Of a stretch of 64,000 nt of DNA, positions 36,221 to 47,600 are shown one piece after another. Within the stretch, counting starts at the first letter, position 1; each line of letters begins with the position of its first letter. The notes beneath the pieces were generated by a model, which searched no databases, was not told the origin of the DNA, and worked only from the letters and a program-made list of their open reading frames with translations. Location of the stretch: assembly GCA_014529385.2 (NCBI GenBank), contig CM043970.1, positions 48,627,279-48,691,278 of the forward strand, written 5' to 3'. The position numbers were made by a program, and so were the translations under genes. This DNA comes from Adiantum capillus-veneris. Lineage: Eukaryota; Streptophyta; Polypodiopsida; Polypodiales; Pteridaceae.

Positions 36221-36682
36221 CATGCTACAGTTGCTAGCCACCACTATAACTGGTATGATTTTGTTACCCCGGTATACAAAATGAAGGATATTTGGATTTG
36301 GATTTGAAATGGGTATATATTGGCAAATATTTGGATTTGGCTTTGGCTTTGGATTGGGAATTGGTACATGATGCTTTTCTGTCATGACAGGATTTATGGA
36401 ATTGGACTTGAGATTGATGAGAATTGATTATTGAATGATGAGTGTGACCAATGATATATTGATTCATCAGGATATGACATATATTGCTTATTCTCGTGGT
36501 ATGGGACACTAGAATAGGTAGTATGTGTACGACGGCAGGCATAAGCAATGTTGTTTAATTTCATAAATTCTCTTTTACAATGTGATATTTTTGACACACA
36601 ATACTAATCATGGTTTTGGCAAGCATGCTTTGCAGATTCTTATCTTTGCAACTAAGGACAATTGCTTTCTAATGGAGAGGTA
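36221..36682. other. unassigned sequence with short ggattt/ctttgg repeats
   Basis: Around 36285-36355 short repeats of ggatttgg and ctttgg occur. No gene is seen. Confidence 0.5.
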
Positions 36683-37168
36683 TGTAATGGAATTGATATT
36701 TTGGTATTTAATGCAGCTGACAGGTGGAAAAGGATTGACCAAGCTAGGCCTATGCAGATGGATATATATTTTATGTGCATTTTATTATTCAAGTGCTCTT
36801 TTATGAGCTTTGGCCATCTATGATCGGCCAGCCAGTTTGTACTCACATTGACCATTCAAGAAATCTATAAATCAAATACGTGCAAGAGGGAAATGCTTAC
36901 TCTTGCATGGGGGGAGATTGCATCTAGTGATTGTGTCTTCTTCTCTCCTCTCCTCTCTTATTTCTCTCCTTGCCGGTGTAGCACTCCACTTTAGGATGTG
37001 TGCCTATACGGGCTCGCTTACACTTTCCCACTATCTATCTCTCTCTACATGCTTAAAGGTTGATTATGGTTCGTGCAATTATCCAGGTATACAGCTTTTG
37101 TCGATTCATGGTTTGCAATTTGTTGTTTTTGCTATTTTGCAGGGCCACCTCGCCCTCCGTTTGTAGCA
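36683..37168 (+). repeat. dispersed repeat R, copy 3
   Basis: Direct repeat of 32875-33359 with similar length (486 versus 485 bases) and moderate divergence. Confidence 0.85.
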
Positions 37169-37341
37169 ACCTTATCCACTGCTAAGGGTTGAATGGGAAG
37201 GGTACTGAATGGTACATCTTGGAGAAGAGATTTTTCATTTTAGAACTCAAATGCGAGATTATTCTTGAGCCTCCTCAATAACCAATTTTCATTTAAGCTT
37301 CCTTTCCTTGGATGCATGCATTCTCTACAAAAGTTCGTTAG

Positions 37342-37842
37342 TTAAGGGAAGGTTGTATTTGTGGAGTCGACATCCCTAATCCAATTTTCCATGATTTCTC
37401 CATCTACCATGGCTAACTTGACAGCCCTACTTGGTGAAACATCTTCAAGGACAAAAGGACCATGTCCATTTTTCTTGAACTTAGGTATATGTTGTTTTGA
37501 CGAGTATACTAGGACTAAATCCCTTGGTTTGAAAACTTTAGTTAGCAAATGCGAGTCAAATAACTGCTTTTGTTTCTATTTCTATGCGTATATATGGGCA
37601 ATGGCTGCTAAACTTTATTCATCTAGGCGTTCTAAGTCCTTGAGTCATTCTGACAACTTATGTCCTTTCCATTCCAACTCAATTGTAACTTTGAATGTGG
37701 GTAATAAGAATTCCATTGGCAATATTGCATCCAAGCCATAGACCAAGTTAAAAGGAGTCGTTTTCAAGGCCATTTTAAAGGAAACTCGATAAGCCCATAA
37801 GGCAGAGTGAAGACGCATTTCCTAGACCATTCTGTCTGAACT
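37342..37842 (-). pseudogene. gypsy integrase C-terminal remnant
   Basis: Reading the minus strand from about 37842, the translation gives SALWAYRVSFKMALKTTPF, NLVYGLDAILPMEF, ELEWKGHKLSE, then FKPRDLVLVYSSKQH and GPFVLEDVSPSRAVKLA. These are the standard end of the integrase core and the GPF/Y-type C-terminal module of Ty3/gypsy elements. In-frame stops occur near 37820, 37650 and 37600-37570. It differs from the integrases of A, B and C and represents another dead element. Confidence 0.85.
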
Positions 37843-39056
37843 AACAATTTTGGTTAGTACAGTGTAAGGTCTTTGCCACCCTTGGAAAGGGGATTCCCAT
37901 GTAAAGGAATACATATCAGACCATTCTAGTCATAAGCAAAAAGTTACTAATTTTGACAGTTTTCCAACTTTGATGAGCTAACGATAAACATATTGTTGTA
38001 AGATTTTCAAAAATATTTTTTTTTCATTTTTGTTCAAAAATAGAAAGTTTTGAGGTGCTTACACCGACCTATACGCGACCGTCTCATCAAAATCTACCCT
38101 CTCTTGAATTTTCATAAATATAGTTGCCTGCTCTAAAAACTACTAAATATAGCAAGTGTGTGCATTCAATACCTTAGATTGTCATCCTCAAGCTTGTCTT
38201 TTATTTAGAATTAAATTCTGATAAGTTGAGCTCACTCTAGACAATTAATTTTCATCCTAGTGTTAATAAGTTGAATCCTAAGTCTAAGTTATGCATGTGT
38301 ATGTATGTCCATGTATGCCCATAAATGAACCATAGCCATGGACCCATCTCTTATAGAATAATTGATTATGAGCATGGGGGCACTACATGAGGTGTATCAC
38401 CCAAAAGGGTAAAGAGGGACACCTCTAATGGCTAAGTAGGAGCTTGTGACACCTCTACTCATTCTTTTAGTAAGAGGGGGCGAGCTAGGGAGGTATGGAG
38501 CTGATTTGGGCAACAAGGAACCTTCAGACTCTATATAAAGGGCATTCACACTCAATTTCACAAACACTTGACCACACTTGGAAGGAGGGAGCTCTGCTGT
38601 TGTGGCAATTAACTTGGTGGCTTCTACATCAAATCTTTGAGAGATCAATAACTCCAAAGCACATTTGGTTTACAACTTCTCAAGTTAAGTATCTAGTAGT
38701 GGGATGGCACCCAAGAGAACTCACTATGGTGGATCCCATGATCACAAAGCTGTAACCAGTGATGGTAAAGGCAAAGGAAAGGCCCCGATGAATGAGATTG
38801 TGCCACTTTTCCCACAAAGTGATGTTATTGCTCATGAAAAGGTAGGAAACTTCTTTTTTGTTCCATGCATCATGAGCAATTAGAAAGGAGAAAACTACCT
38901 AAACATTGGGTTAGTCCCAATTCGAAACCACATCAATTAAACTTGTTCATTCTTTAATTTGTATTAATATGGAAGGATTGTTTGAGGATATACTGTCTGA
39001 AGTAGGAAAGAAATGTTTTCCTAGTAGGAAAACTCTCGAACCTACTTCATTCAAAA
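37843..39056. other. unassigned sequence left of the C array
   Basis: No gene is supported. A TATATAAA box at about 38532-38539 is followed by a pyrimidine-rich leader, which looks like the promoter part of an LTR, but no second copy exists in the window. The join to element C at 39057 is abrupt. Confidence 0.45.
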
Positions 39057-40420
39057 TCTCTTAAGCCCCTCTTCAACCTTTTGGCAGTGAAGTGATCTAC
39101 AACTCTAAATACAAAAATCATCCATAAAGACTCTTATAGATCTTCCAAAGAATGGCTGAAATACAAATATTGTCAATCTCATGAAGGTGCTAGGAGCATT
39201 GGTGAGCCCAAAAGCCATTACTCTGAATGCAAAACATCCCCAAGGTGTGATGAAGGTGGTTTTTGGTTGGTCCTCTTCTGCTATTCTAATTTGAAAATAT
39301 CCTGAATACCCATCACACACAATGTAACATTCGTGGCCTGCTACTTCATTCAAAATGTCATCTTGGAAACGGAGAGGGAAGTGGTCCCTCTTTGTCGCAG
39401 CGTTGAGGGGTTTGTAATCCACGCAGACCCTCCACTTACCATTCTTCTTGGGAGTGACTACAATAGGTGATACCCATTCGGAGTTGGATACTGGATAGAT
39501 GAAGCCAGCCTTCAAGAGTCGATTCACTTCTTGTAGGAGAGCCTTTTGTTGCACAGATACTAGTCGCCTTAACTTTTGAGCCACATGTTTGGTCCCTGGT
39601 TTCAATTCAATTCGATGCTCTATTACATCTACACCTCTTATTTGTGAGTAGTCAGTGATAAACAAATTGGGATACCTCCTTAACATATTGATGTAGGACC
39701 TCTTCTCCTCACAAGTAAGATCTTTTGCAAGAATCTTCTCAAATACTTCTTCAAGGTGGTGGCATATTTCATCCCCTCGTGTGTGATTGTCTGTTGGCTT
39801 TTCTTCTACAGAAACATCTTGGGTGTTGGCGTTGAATACAATTCCCATTACCTCCAAAGAAGACTCCTCTTCACTGGTTGATGCACTGGTTGATGCTTCC
39901 TCATCACTTGAGTAAGGACTCTCCTCCTCGCTCTCTTCATCTGCCGTGGTTTCATAGTTGATATCTAGTTTCTTTCCTTCTCGCCAATCATACACCACCG
40001 GTTGACCCTTCTTAAGAATCAAACGACCACTTCTCCATTTTTGATCTGCATTCACAACAATGAGCCAAGGCCTCCCTAGGATGATGGGATAGCCCTCCCC
40101 CTTAGCTGGCATGACATACATATCCACTCGTGCATCTATGTTACATACAGAGACTTTTACATTTTCAATGATCCCCAAACACTTCACACTTGAGTTTTTG
40201 GCTAGCCTAGCTTGACAATTAGAGGACTTTGTAATTTTAAGCCCTAACCTGTTCATTGATTTTTCCGTGATCACACACATTTGAGCTCCACCATCAACAT
40301 ATACATTAGACACCTTTTCACCCCTTATGTAAGCATCCACAATGGGTTCCACATCTTTTTGTAGCTTTGAGGCCACAACCTTAATGGAAAGATTTGCTTT
40401 CTTTTTTTGGAATTATTGTA
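39057..40420 (-). pseudogene. pro-pol: protease and partial RT of C2
   Basis: The open frame from 40376 contains VYVDGGAQMCVIT (protease Asp at residue 28 of the frame), YPIILGRPWLIV, an acidic Ser/Glu-rich linker, and RT with KWRVCVDYKPLN, DGYSGYFQI, FGLTNAPSTF and FMDDFCI. A TAG directly after FMDDFCI and the truncation at 39057 end it. The frame is +1 relative to gag; the change of frame occurs at a run of seven A near 40408. Confidence 0.88.
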
Positions 40421-41715
40421 CTTACCAACTTTGGCCATTGCCTTCTTACTTTGGCTGATAGGTGTAGAAGGTGAGGCCATGAAATGTTTGGCTTTTGGGT
40501 TTGTAAATCCTCCAGGATGTTGTAGGGCTCTAGCTCCTTCCCCAATGGGAAGTCGTTGATACCAATTTCCCTTCGCCTTGATCTTTTCTTCCTGCTACTT
40601 TCAGCTTCTTCCATCTTTGACTTCTTCTTCTTGTCCCTTCTGGCTGAATTTGTTCCTTCACTTCTCATGTCTTCATCCTTATCATGTGCTCTTGTGCGTT
40701 TTTCTGCCGGCATAACATCAAAGTTTAGAGTATGCTCATCTATTACCTCTTCTAGCTTGATCATGGTGACTCCTCTTTCTTCCTCCTCATGTGGGACAGG
40801 AGGTATATTTGCTGGTGGTGGTCGACGAAGGATTTGTGGGCCTTGAGCTAGTTCTTGCTGCACAGTGAGAGGAGGCGGTCTGGGGGGATATATGTCTCCC
40901 GAAAGTAGCCTTGGATGTGGACAGTTGTACATGCCATGGCCCATTTCATTGCAATTCCAACATCGCAACTCTTGAGCTTGTCTTCGTTGATTGCGATTCC
41001 CTTCTCTTGGTTGTCGTTGTTGAGGTAGGCCCTGTACTAGATTCAGAGTGAGGTTCTCAAGCTGTTGAGTTAGCCTTTGTAAAACCTCTTGTTGAGAGTT
41101 ATCTCCTATTTGGGAAGATTGTGCAAGAGGGGCCCTAATTGGTGCTTCCATGGTTTGTGAAGACTCCCTCTCACTCACTTCATTCAAACCCCTTGCTCTA
41201 TGTGCTTGGAAGTGTAGTTTTCTAAACTTGATGATGGCTACCTCACGTGCTTCTTCGAAGGTGGATGGGAATTTTAGCTCTACTTTAGCCTTTAAAAGTG
41301 GATACAAGCCAACCATGAATCTCTGTTTTTTTAGAAAGTTAGGTGCACCACCATAATTTTCTAATGTAGCCTCCCACCTACCCCATAGATTGACAAAGGT
41401 TGCTTCATAAGAGGGATAGTCTTCAAGTGATACCTGCTTATGTCCAATAAGACATTTCCATAGTCCTTCAGAAGTATCACCTTGCTCGAACTTGGAGAGG
41501 AAGCTTTCTCGCAGTCTCTCCCAGTTGGACTTGATTTGGGGTTTCAAGGTCTCATACCATGCTTTAGCTTCTGCTTTTAGAACCAACGGGAAGGCTCGTA
41601 GCTTTACTTCCTCTTCATCTCTCCCGGATATGAGATGTGCCATCTCCAAGTTGTCAAGAAACTCTTGCGCATCTTCCCCACTTCTTGCATAGAACGTGGG
41701 AAAAGAACTTGACAT
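40381..41715 (-). CDS. gag: gag of C2, intact 444 codons
   Basis: ATG at 41715 (MSSSFPTFYARSGEDAQEF) opens an uninterrupted frame. Residues 1-190 form the capsid-type domain, with AWYETLKPQIKSNW and LKKQRFMVGLYPLLKAKVE. Residues 195-240 are Gln-rich. A CCHC knuckle CWNCNEMGHGMYNC lies at 252-265. The C-terminal third is rich in Glu, Lys and Arg. The homologous gag of C1 has two stops, so C2 is the better gag copy of this family. The ORF ends at TAA shortly after the A-run where protease continues in the +1 frame. Confidence 0.88.
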   Translation of the reverse strand: MSSSFPTFYARSGEDAQEFLDNLEMAHLISGRDEEEVKLRAFPLVLKAEAKAWYETLKPQIKSNWERLRESFLSKFEQGDTSEGLWKCLIGHKQVSLEDYPSYEATFVNLWGRWEATLENYGGAPNFLKKQRFMVGLYPLLKAKVELKFPSTFEEAREVAIIKFRKLHFQAHRARGLNEVSERESSQTMEAPIRAPLAQSSQIGDNSQQEVLQRLTQQLENLTLNLVQGLPQQRQPREGNRNQRRQAQELRCWNCNEMGHGMYNCPHPRLLSGDIYPPRPPPLTVQQELAQGPQILRRPPPANIPPVPHEEEERGVTMIKLEEVIDEHTLNFDVMPAEKRTRAHDKDEDMRSEGTNSARRDKKKKSKMEEAESSRKKRSRRREIGINDFPLGKELEPYNILEDLQTQKPNISWPHLLHLSAKVRRQWPKLVSTIIPKKESKSFH

Positions 41716-41799
41716 TTTGTTTAGACTTTTTGAAATTTATTTTTTTAAAGAAACTTTTCTCTTACGGGCCGCACAAGATTGTTGACACTATAAATCTGA

Positions 41800-42012
41800 T
41801 TACATTAAAATGAAGATGTACACATCCATTGTTAATTCATACTTTATCATAGGTAAAATAAATGGATTAATTGAAGCATTGATTTCATTGAGGCGAGTGG
41901 ATCCAAATATCCTCCTTATGATAGATTGAAACCTAAACTTAGTTGCAATGATTATATGAATGGATTGCCGAGAAATAGGCCTAAAAGGATCATTGTTTTG
42001 ATCATGATTCAT
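41800..42012 (-). CDS. small ORF α1 of C2 (70 aa)
   Basis: MNHDQNNDPFRPISRQ at the start, IIRRIFGSTRLNEINAS in the middle and MDVYIFIL at the end. It matches α1 of B and D at most positions of these blocks, although the families differ strongly elsewhere. In C it lies directly before gag and after α2, the reverse of the order in B and D. Confidence 0.72.
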   Translation of the reverse strand: MNHDQNNDPFRPISRQSIHIIIATKFRFQSIIRRIFGSTRLNEINASINPFILPMIKYELTMDVYIFILM

Positions 42013-42095
42013 GTGCTACTCCTCGTTGTTGGTTTGAAGACCTGGTTCCTTCATATGGCCCTTGAGCACCCCTTCACCACTCCTTGTTCCTCCTT

Positions 42096-42311
42096 TTAAA
42101 CCAAAATGAAAATGTGAACATCAAAAGAAGTTTCATAATTGATGATTGGAAGTATAATTGGATTGGGTGATGCCAGTATTTCTCTAAGTCTTTCTGCACC
42201 AAACATAAAAACAATGCGTTGCTGGAAAAAGACTTTTCTATCTATGTGAACATTTACTCTAATGTGTTGTGCAAAATGAAATGGATAGATGGGAACTCCA
42301 TTGTTCATCAC
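42096..42311 (-). CDS. small ORF α2 of C2 (71 aa)
   Basis: MMNNGVPIYPFHFAQHIRV at the start, VFMFGAERLREILASPNP and SFDVHIFIL further on. It is the counterpart of α2 in B and D (FPFHFTPHIRI, VFMFGAQRVGEILASPNP). It is the first ORF after the primer site in C. Confidence 0.72.
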   Translation of the reverse strand: MMNNGVPIYPFHFAQHIRVNVHIDRKVFFQQRIVFMFGAERLREILASPNPIILPIINYETSFDVHIFILV

Positions 42312-42343
42312 TAAAAAATTTGAAGGTAACTTGGAAATATGTT

Positions 42344-42360
42344 CCTCAGTGGGGGCACCA
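42344..42360 (-). other. primer binding site of C2
   Basis: TGGTGCCCCCACTGAGG on the minus strand, identical to the site of D, five bases from the LTR end. Confidence 0.75.
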
Positions 42361-42365
42361 CTTTA

Positions 42366-44427
42366 TGAGGGCGAGCTTTTTGAAATGGGGCCTCTAAACC
42401 CAAACCAATGGGTCTACCCTCACAAAATGTTTGTAAAGAGGTACGCACACTACTTGGGGCACCACCTTCTTTTGGGAGTGGAGAAGGAAACCAATCAAAA
42501 TAACACTTACACTCACCCACTCAAGCAACACACTTTGAAAACCCCCTTACTCTATATACACTTTGGACACTTGAGCACCATCAACGATTATGCAACCCAA
42601 TGCCATGCAGAAATATGCAATTTGTGGAATAGCATTCACCTTCTCCCCATAAGAATACCCATAATACATCCAAACTCCTCCTCTCTCAAGCACTCATCAA
42701 AAAAATCATGCGCACAAGACTTGCCTCTCAAACACACAAGAGAATCACTTACAAACTAACACGCTTCGCATAGAGAGCTCATCTCCATCTATGCAATGCC
42801 GTGACACAAATAAAATCACCATGAGAGGTAGCCACATGCATATGTAATGAAGCAAAAGAGAGTTGGAGGGAGAAATTTCTTTAGCCCAATTGAATAAGTG
42901 TGGAGAAACAAACCAATGGTAAATTGAGAATATAGCACTTACTTGATTTCTCGCACACCTTTTAAGGGGAGGACAGACGCTGGCTAACCATCATGAATTG
43001 CGACACTTGAAAGTTTTGATGATGATTTAATGATCACTACCATAAACATGAGAGAGATCATGATGTATTTAGAAGTTATTGAGGTGCTACAAATGATTTA
43101 TTGGGTTGATGGAGTAAGAGATTGTAGAATAGAAAGAGTGGAGGATAGAGTTGCACTTCCTCCAAAGAGGAGGGTTAGGAGGGAGGATGTGAAAGAGGGA
43201 GAGTTGGGGTTTTCTCTACTATTGATCAAGAAACAACATGAAGTTGAAAATATAGGTGTGTGTCCTTGAGTCTCTCCAAGGGGGGCTATTTATAGTTGTG
43301 TAGGAGTGGGATTATGCTACACTTAATTAGGGTAAGTGATTAGCACTAATTAAGTGTCCTTTGACCACTCATTGAATATTGGGCATAAAAGGGACTATTT
43401 ATTCACCAAAAATATCATTTTAGACCGTGAAGGCTCTATAGGGGTGCATAATGTAGGTGGGCCCCACCATGAGGCCCTACGGGTGGCTCCTGCGGGGTAT
43501 CTCAACTTGTCTGTCTTGGCATTTAGAAAGCATCTTTAGGTTGGTCCCATCACATGCAAGTGACCTTGAACACTCATTGCTCTTCTAGAAGATGAGTAGG
43601 GTAAAAATAAGATCTCACCCTCTTGATTTACTTGATTTACAGTTTCCTTTTGCTGCGAATCTGACAGATTTACACTATTTTGACCATAACTTTTTACGTG
43701 TAGCTCGGAATGACATACTTCAAAAGGAAAATTTGACCTTCTCAACATGTTTGATATGAATTTTTACTATTCTTCATTCCCATGCACCAAGGAATTCGGT
43801 TTGGAAGGTCCACACTAGGCTAGGGAACCTTTTGCTTCCAAGTCTTCTTGTATGGGCCCTTTGCTTGTATGCATCCAAGGGGAATCATGCTTTTTCAAAA
43901 GGCTATGATGCTTAAATAAATAGAGGAGGGCCCAATATTATTTGCTTGTGAAAAGAATATACAATTGGAGTCTTTTTGAAAGGAGAAAAACTATACGTAT
44001 ATTCTTAAGAGATATTGGGCCACCTATGTAGGGGGCATAGAAGACTTGTAGAGATGGACCATAATCTTTGGTAAAGACAAGTGTAGAGCTGATTTCCATG
44101 GTAATTTATCTATATGGGATGGAAGATGGCTATATTATTTTTCTACTACTAATTCACAAGAGGTAAGAAAGTTTGGGGTAGATAGTTGGTTATTGTATGC
44201 TTACTTTTATTTACAAAGCAAAAAAGAAAAGGGTGGTAATATAAATATATGACTAAGGTGACATTTTTGGGAAGAGTATAATGTATGTGTCGCCACAAAG
44301 GTTAAACAAAGAGGGGGAATTTACTCTATATAACTTAATAGCGTAGAAAGATATATACACATATGAGGAAGAGGACATTGAGTAGGCTGAAAAATGTTGC
44401 AAGATGGTTACCATTTTATGCCACTCA
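42366..44427 (-). repeat. central LTR shared by C1 and C2 (about 2062 bp)
   Basis: On the minus strand it starts TGAGTGGCATAAAATGG after a polypurine tract on the C1 side and ends GCTCGCCCTCA before the primer site on the C2 side. It therefore acts as the 3' LTR of C1 and the 5' LTR of C2 at once. Its part 42366-43590 matches 62771-64000. Plus-strand ORFs of 156 and 79 codons inside occur in both copies because the LTRs are copies; they run antisense to the element and have no known motif. Confidence 0.85.
43286..43295 (-). promoter_or_regulatory. TATA-like box of the central C LTR
   Basis: ctataaatag on the minus strand, also present at 63697-63706 in the outer LTR. It lies upstream of the LTR end in the direction of transcription. 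Confidence 0.5.
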
Positions 44428-44433
44428 TATTAG

Positions 44434-44442
44434 CCCTCCCCC
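44434..44442 (-). other. polypurine tract of C1
   Basis: gggggaggg on the minus strand, followed by ctaata and the LTR. B and D have the same tract. Confidence 0.8.
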
Positions 44443-44481
44443 AAGCCTAGAGATATTCATATCTTTAGGAGGACGGTGTTG

Positions 44482-44557
44482 CTTCTTTTTCTTCTTCTTC
44501 TTTTTTCTCTTTTTTCTCTTTTTTCTGTCATTTTTCCTTTTCCACTTTTTTTTTCCA
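44482..44557 (-). repeat. long purine-rich tract before the C1 polypurine tract
   Basis: The minus strand is almost only A and G, with gaaaaaagagaaaaaagaag-type repeats, interrupted by a short tgac. It lies between the integrase stop and the true polypurine tract. Confidence 0.85.
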
Positions 44558-44610
44558 ATAGGAGGAGTGTCATGCACTCTTTTACTCCATTAGACCTGCT
44601 TTTCATTACC

Positions 44611-47600
44611 TCAATCCCATAAATCGGAGATGGGAGGGTTGCCTTGGGTATGTTCAGATTCCAAGGCTGGTTCTTCTTTGCACATCAAAGCTTTAAAAAT
44701 AGGTGGAGCATTTGCCAAGCCGAAGGGAGCCATGCCAATTTGGAGCTTAGACGATGTAGGCAGATGACTTCCTATCAACGGATTGATACGTTGAAAGTAG
44801 GGCTTTAATCTCCATCCATTGACTCTGGTCTTGTGGAGTTTTCCTGATAAATCTGCTAATCTGTAACTACCATTCCCAAACTTTGTTTTTATCATGAAAG
44901 GTCCCTCCCATCTTTGCAAACACTTTTTGTCAAGTCGAGTATCAAGTCGGTTATCATAGCGAAGAACCAACATACCTTCCTTCAATCCTTTCCCCTTGAG
45001 CTTCTTGTTGATTTTGTCCCTTTGGCTTGTCGCTTGGGTGATGTAGTGATCAATGGACTCTTCTCTATCTAGCTCAAGTCGTTGGAGATCTAAGATCCTT
45101 TCATGTAGAACCTCTTTTGGTTTTTTTGCCACTCTTGCAAGAACGCGCAAGCTTGAGAGCTCTACCTCAATGGGGAGAAGTGCCTCATGTCCATAAACTA
45201 GATAAAAAGGGGTGAATTGGGTAGATACCTTGAAAGATGTCCTATACGCCCAAAGAGCAGCCGTCAAATGGCGATCCCAATCATTAGGCCGGTCCACAAC
45301 CTGCTTAGAAATGATCTTACATATCATTCCATTCACTTTTTCCACCAATCCATTGCATTGAGGATAGTAGGGTGTGGAATGCAGGTGTTTCACTTTCAAC
45401 CTCCTCAAGAGATCATTCAGAAGGTCAGCCCTAAAACCCGGGCCTCGATCTGATAAGATTTCTAGGGGTGTTCCAAACCTACTACAAATATGATCAAAAA
45501 TAAACTTTGATACCTCTTCAGTTGTGATTCGGGTTGTGCTTGTTGTTTCCGCCCATCGTGTCATGTAGTCAACACCCATGATGATGAAAACCTTCCCTGT
45601 AGAAGTACGAGGTAGGGGACCTATTGCATCCACACCCCACTTTTCAAAAGGGCCATAAGATATTATTGGGACTCGAGGCTCATATGTTAGTCGTCTATCC
45701 CCAGCAATTTGGCATGGCTTACATGCCTTACACCAATATTGGACATCACGATGTAAGCTCGGCCAAATAAACCCTGCTTGTAAAATCTTCCTACTTGTAA
45801 TATCTTGAGAAAAGTGACCACCATAGACATCATCATGACATGGAAGAAGAATTTTCTCTATCTCTTGCACACCTGGTACTCTCCTCAAGACCAAATCTTT
45901 CCCTTTGTGATATAAATCATCCCCGATCAACTGGTAAGGTGTGGCCTTCTTAACTAGTCTATGTCTTTGCACCTTGTCTAAGTGTTTGGGACACTCACCT
46001 GCTTGTAGAAAGAAGATAATGTCTTTTAGCTCCTCTTGACCTTGATATTTGGGTTCATATAGTTTCACACCTCCTACCGCCATTTGAAGCTTTTCATTTG
46101 CGAGTAAGTCTGCTTCCTTGTTATGAGTTCTCACAATGTGTTGTACCTGTGTTGCTTTAAAGCCCTTCATCAAAGCTCTTACACTACTAAGCCACTCAAA
46201 CAATGTACGATTCTTGCACCTCCAAGTCCCTTGGATTTGCCTGACCACTAGCAAAGAATCACCTTTTATAATAAGTCTTTGTATGCCTAATTCTTTGCAT
46301 TCTTCTAACCCAAGGGTTAGAGTAGCATACTCAGCCTCATTGTTAGAGTGAACGTTGGGTAGAGTGATACCTTTTCTAACCATTACCTCCTTTTGTGGGT
46401 TCAAACTGATGATCCCCCCTGCTGCTTTGTCTTGTTGGCGTTGATAAGCTCCGTCTTGTTGGTGTTATCAATCTCCTTCACTTTTAATTGTTTTGAGCCT
46501 TCCTCTCTTTGTAGTCGTGATCCTTCCCTTTCTCTCACTTTGTAGGTGAGAATGTCTGCAAGTCCTGCTCTTGTGCTATCTTCTACAAGGAAAGTGTATT
46601 CAAATTCTTGGAGTTCAAGCACCCACTTTGCTATTCTAGATGAGAGGCTCATGTGTTGTACTACATATGGTAGATTGTGCTCTAAGGTGAGAAAAACAAA
46701 TGGCACAGGGAGAAGATACGATCGAAACTTCCTTACCGCAAACAAGATTGCAAAGACCACTTTCTCCATTTCAGTGTATCCCTTCTCGGCCGGAGTCATC
46801 GCCTTGCTTGCAATATAGATCGGCCTCATGTATGATGTTTTAGAATCTTTTTACATCAAAACAACACCAATTGCTTCGAAACCTACACTTGGAGTGACAT
46901 AGTAGGTCTCCTTTGGATCTGGTGGTATTAGGATTGGGAGAGAGCTAAGAATGCCCTTCACTTTCTCAAAACATTTTGCATGTTTCCTCCCCCATTCAAA
47001 TGTAGATTGGCTTGCCAACCTATGCAAAGGGGCGATGGCTTCTGCTAGGAGATGGATGAAGCGAGACATGTACCTCACTTTGTGGTTGAAGGTCATTAGC
47101 TCCTTAGTTGTTGTTGGTGGAGATAATGACAAAAGGGCCTCTACTTTAGAGGGATCCACTTGCATTCCTTGTGAAGAAACCACATGGCCTAGCAAAACCA
47201 CTTGAGATTCACCGATATGACACTTCTCTGGGTTGAGTTGTCCCCCAAAATGATGGAGTCTCTTAAGCCCCTCTTCAACATTTTGGTAGCGAAGTGATCT
47301 ACAACTATAAATACAAAAATCATCCATAAAGACTCTTATAGATCTTCCAAAGAATGGCTGAAATACAAATATTGTCAATCTCATGAAGGTGCTAGGAGCA
47401 TTGGTGAGCCCAAAAGGCATTACTCTGAATGCAAAACATCCCCAAGGTGTGATGAAGATGGTTTTTGGTTGGTCCTCTTCTGCTATTCTAATTTGAAAAT
47501 ATCCTGAATACCCATCACACACAGTGTAGCATTCGTGACCTACTACTTCATTCAAAATTTCATCTTGGAAAGGGAGAGGGAAGTGGTCCCTCTTTGTCGC

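Larger units (their letters stand above)
39057..42365 (-). mobile_element. truncated Tat-type element C2
   Basis: On the minus strand this continues from the LTR at 42366-44427 through primer site, two small ORFs, gag, protease and the first half of RT, then stops abruptly at 39057 inside RT. At the equivalent position in C1 (47255) the sequence continues normally, so the 3' half of C2 was lost. It shares its 5' LTR with the 3' end of C1. Confidence 0.88.

Noticed and set aside
38532-38760. Possible promoter and short ORF starting at the TATATAAA box
   Set aside because: A TATA-like sequence alone is weak evidence; the following frames are short and unlike any protein.
42289-43269. Plus-strand ORFs of 156 and 79 codons in the C LTR, repeated at 62694-63680
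   Set aside because: The repetition follows from LTR identity. They are antisense to the element, one overlaps the primer site and α2, and no domain is seen.
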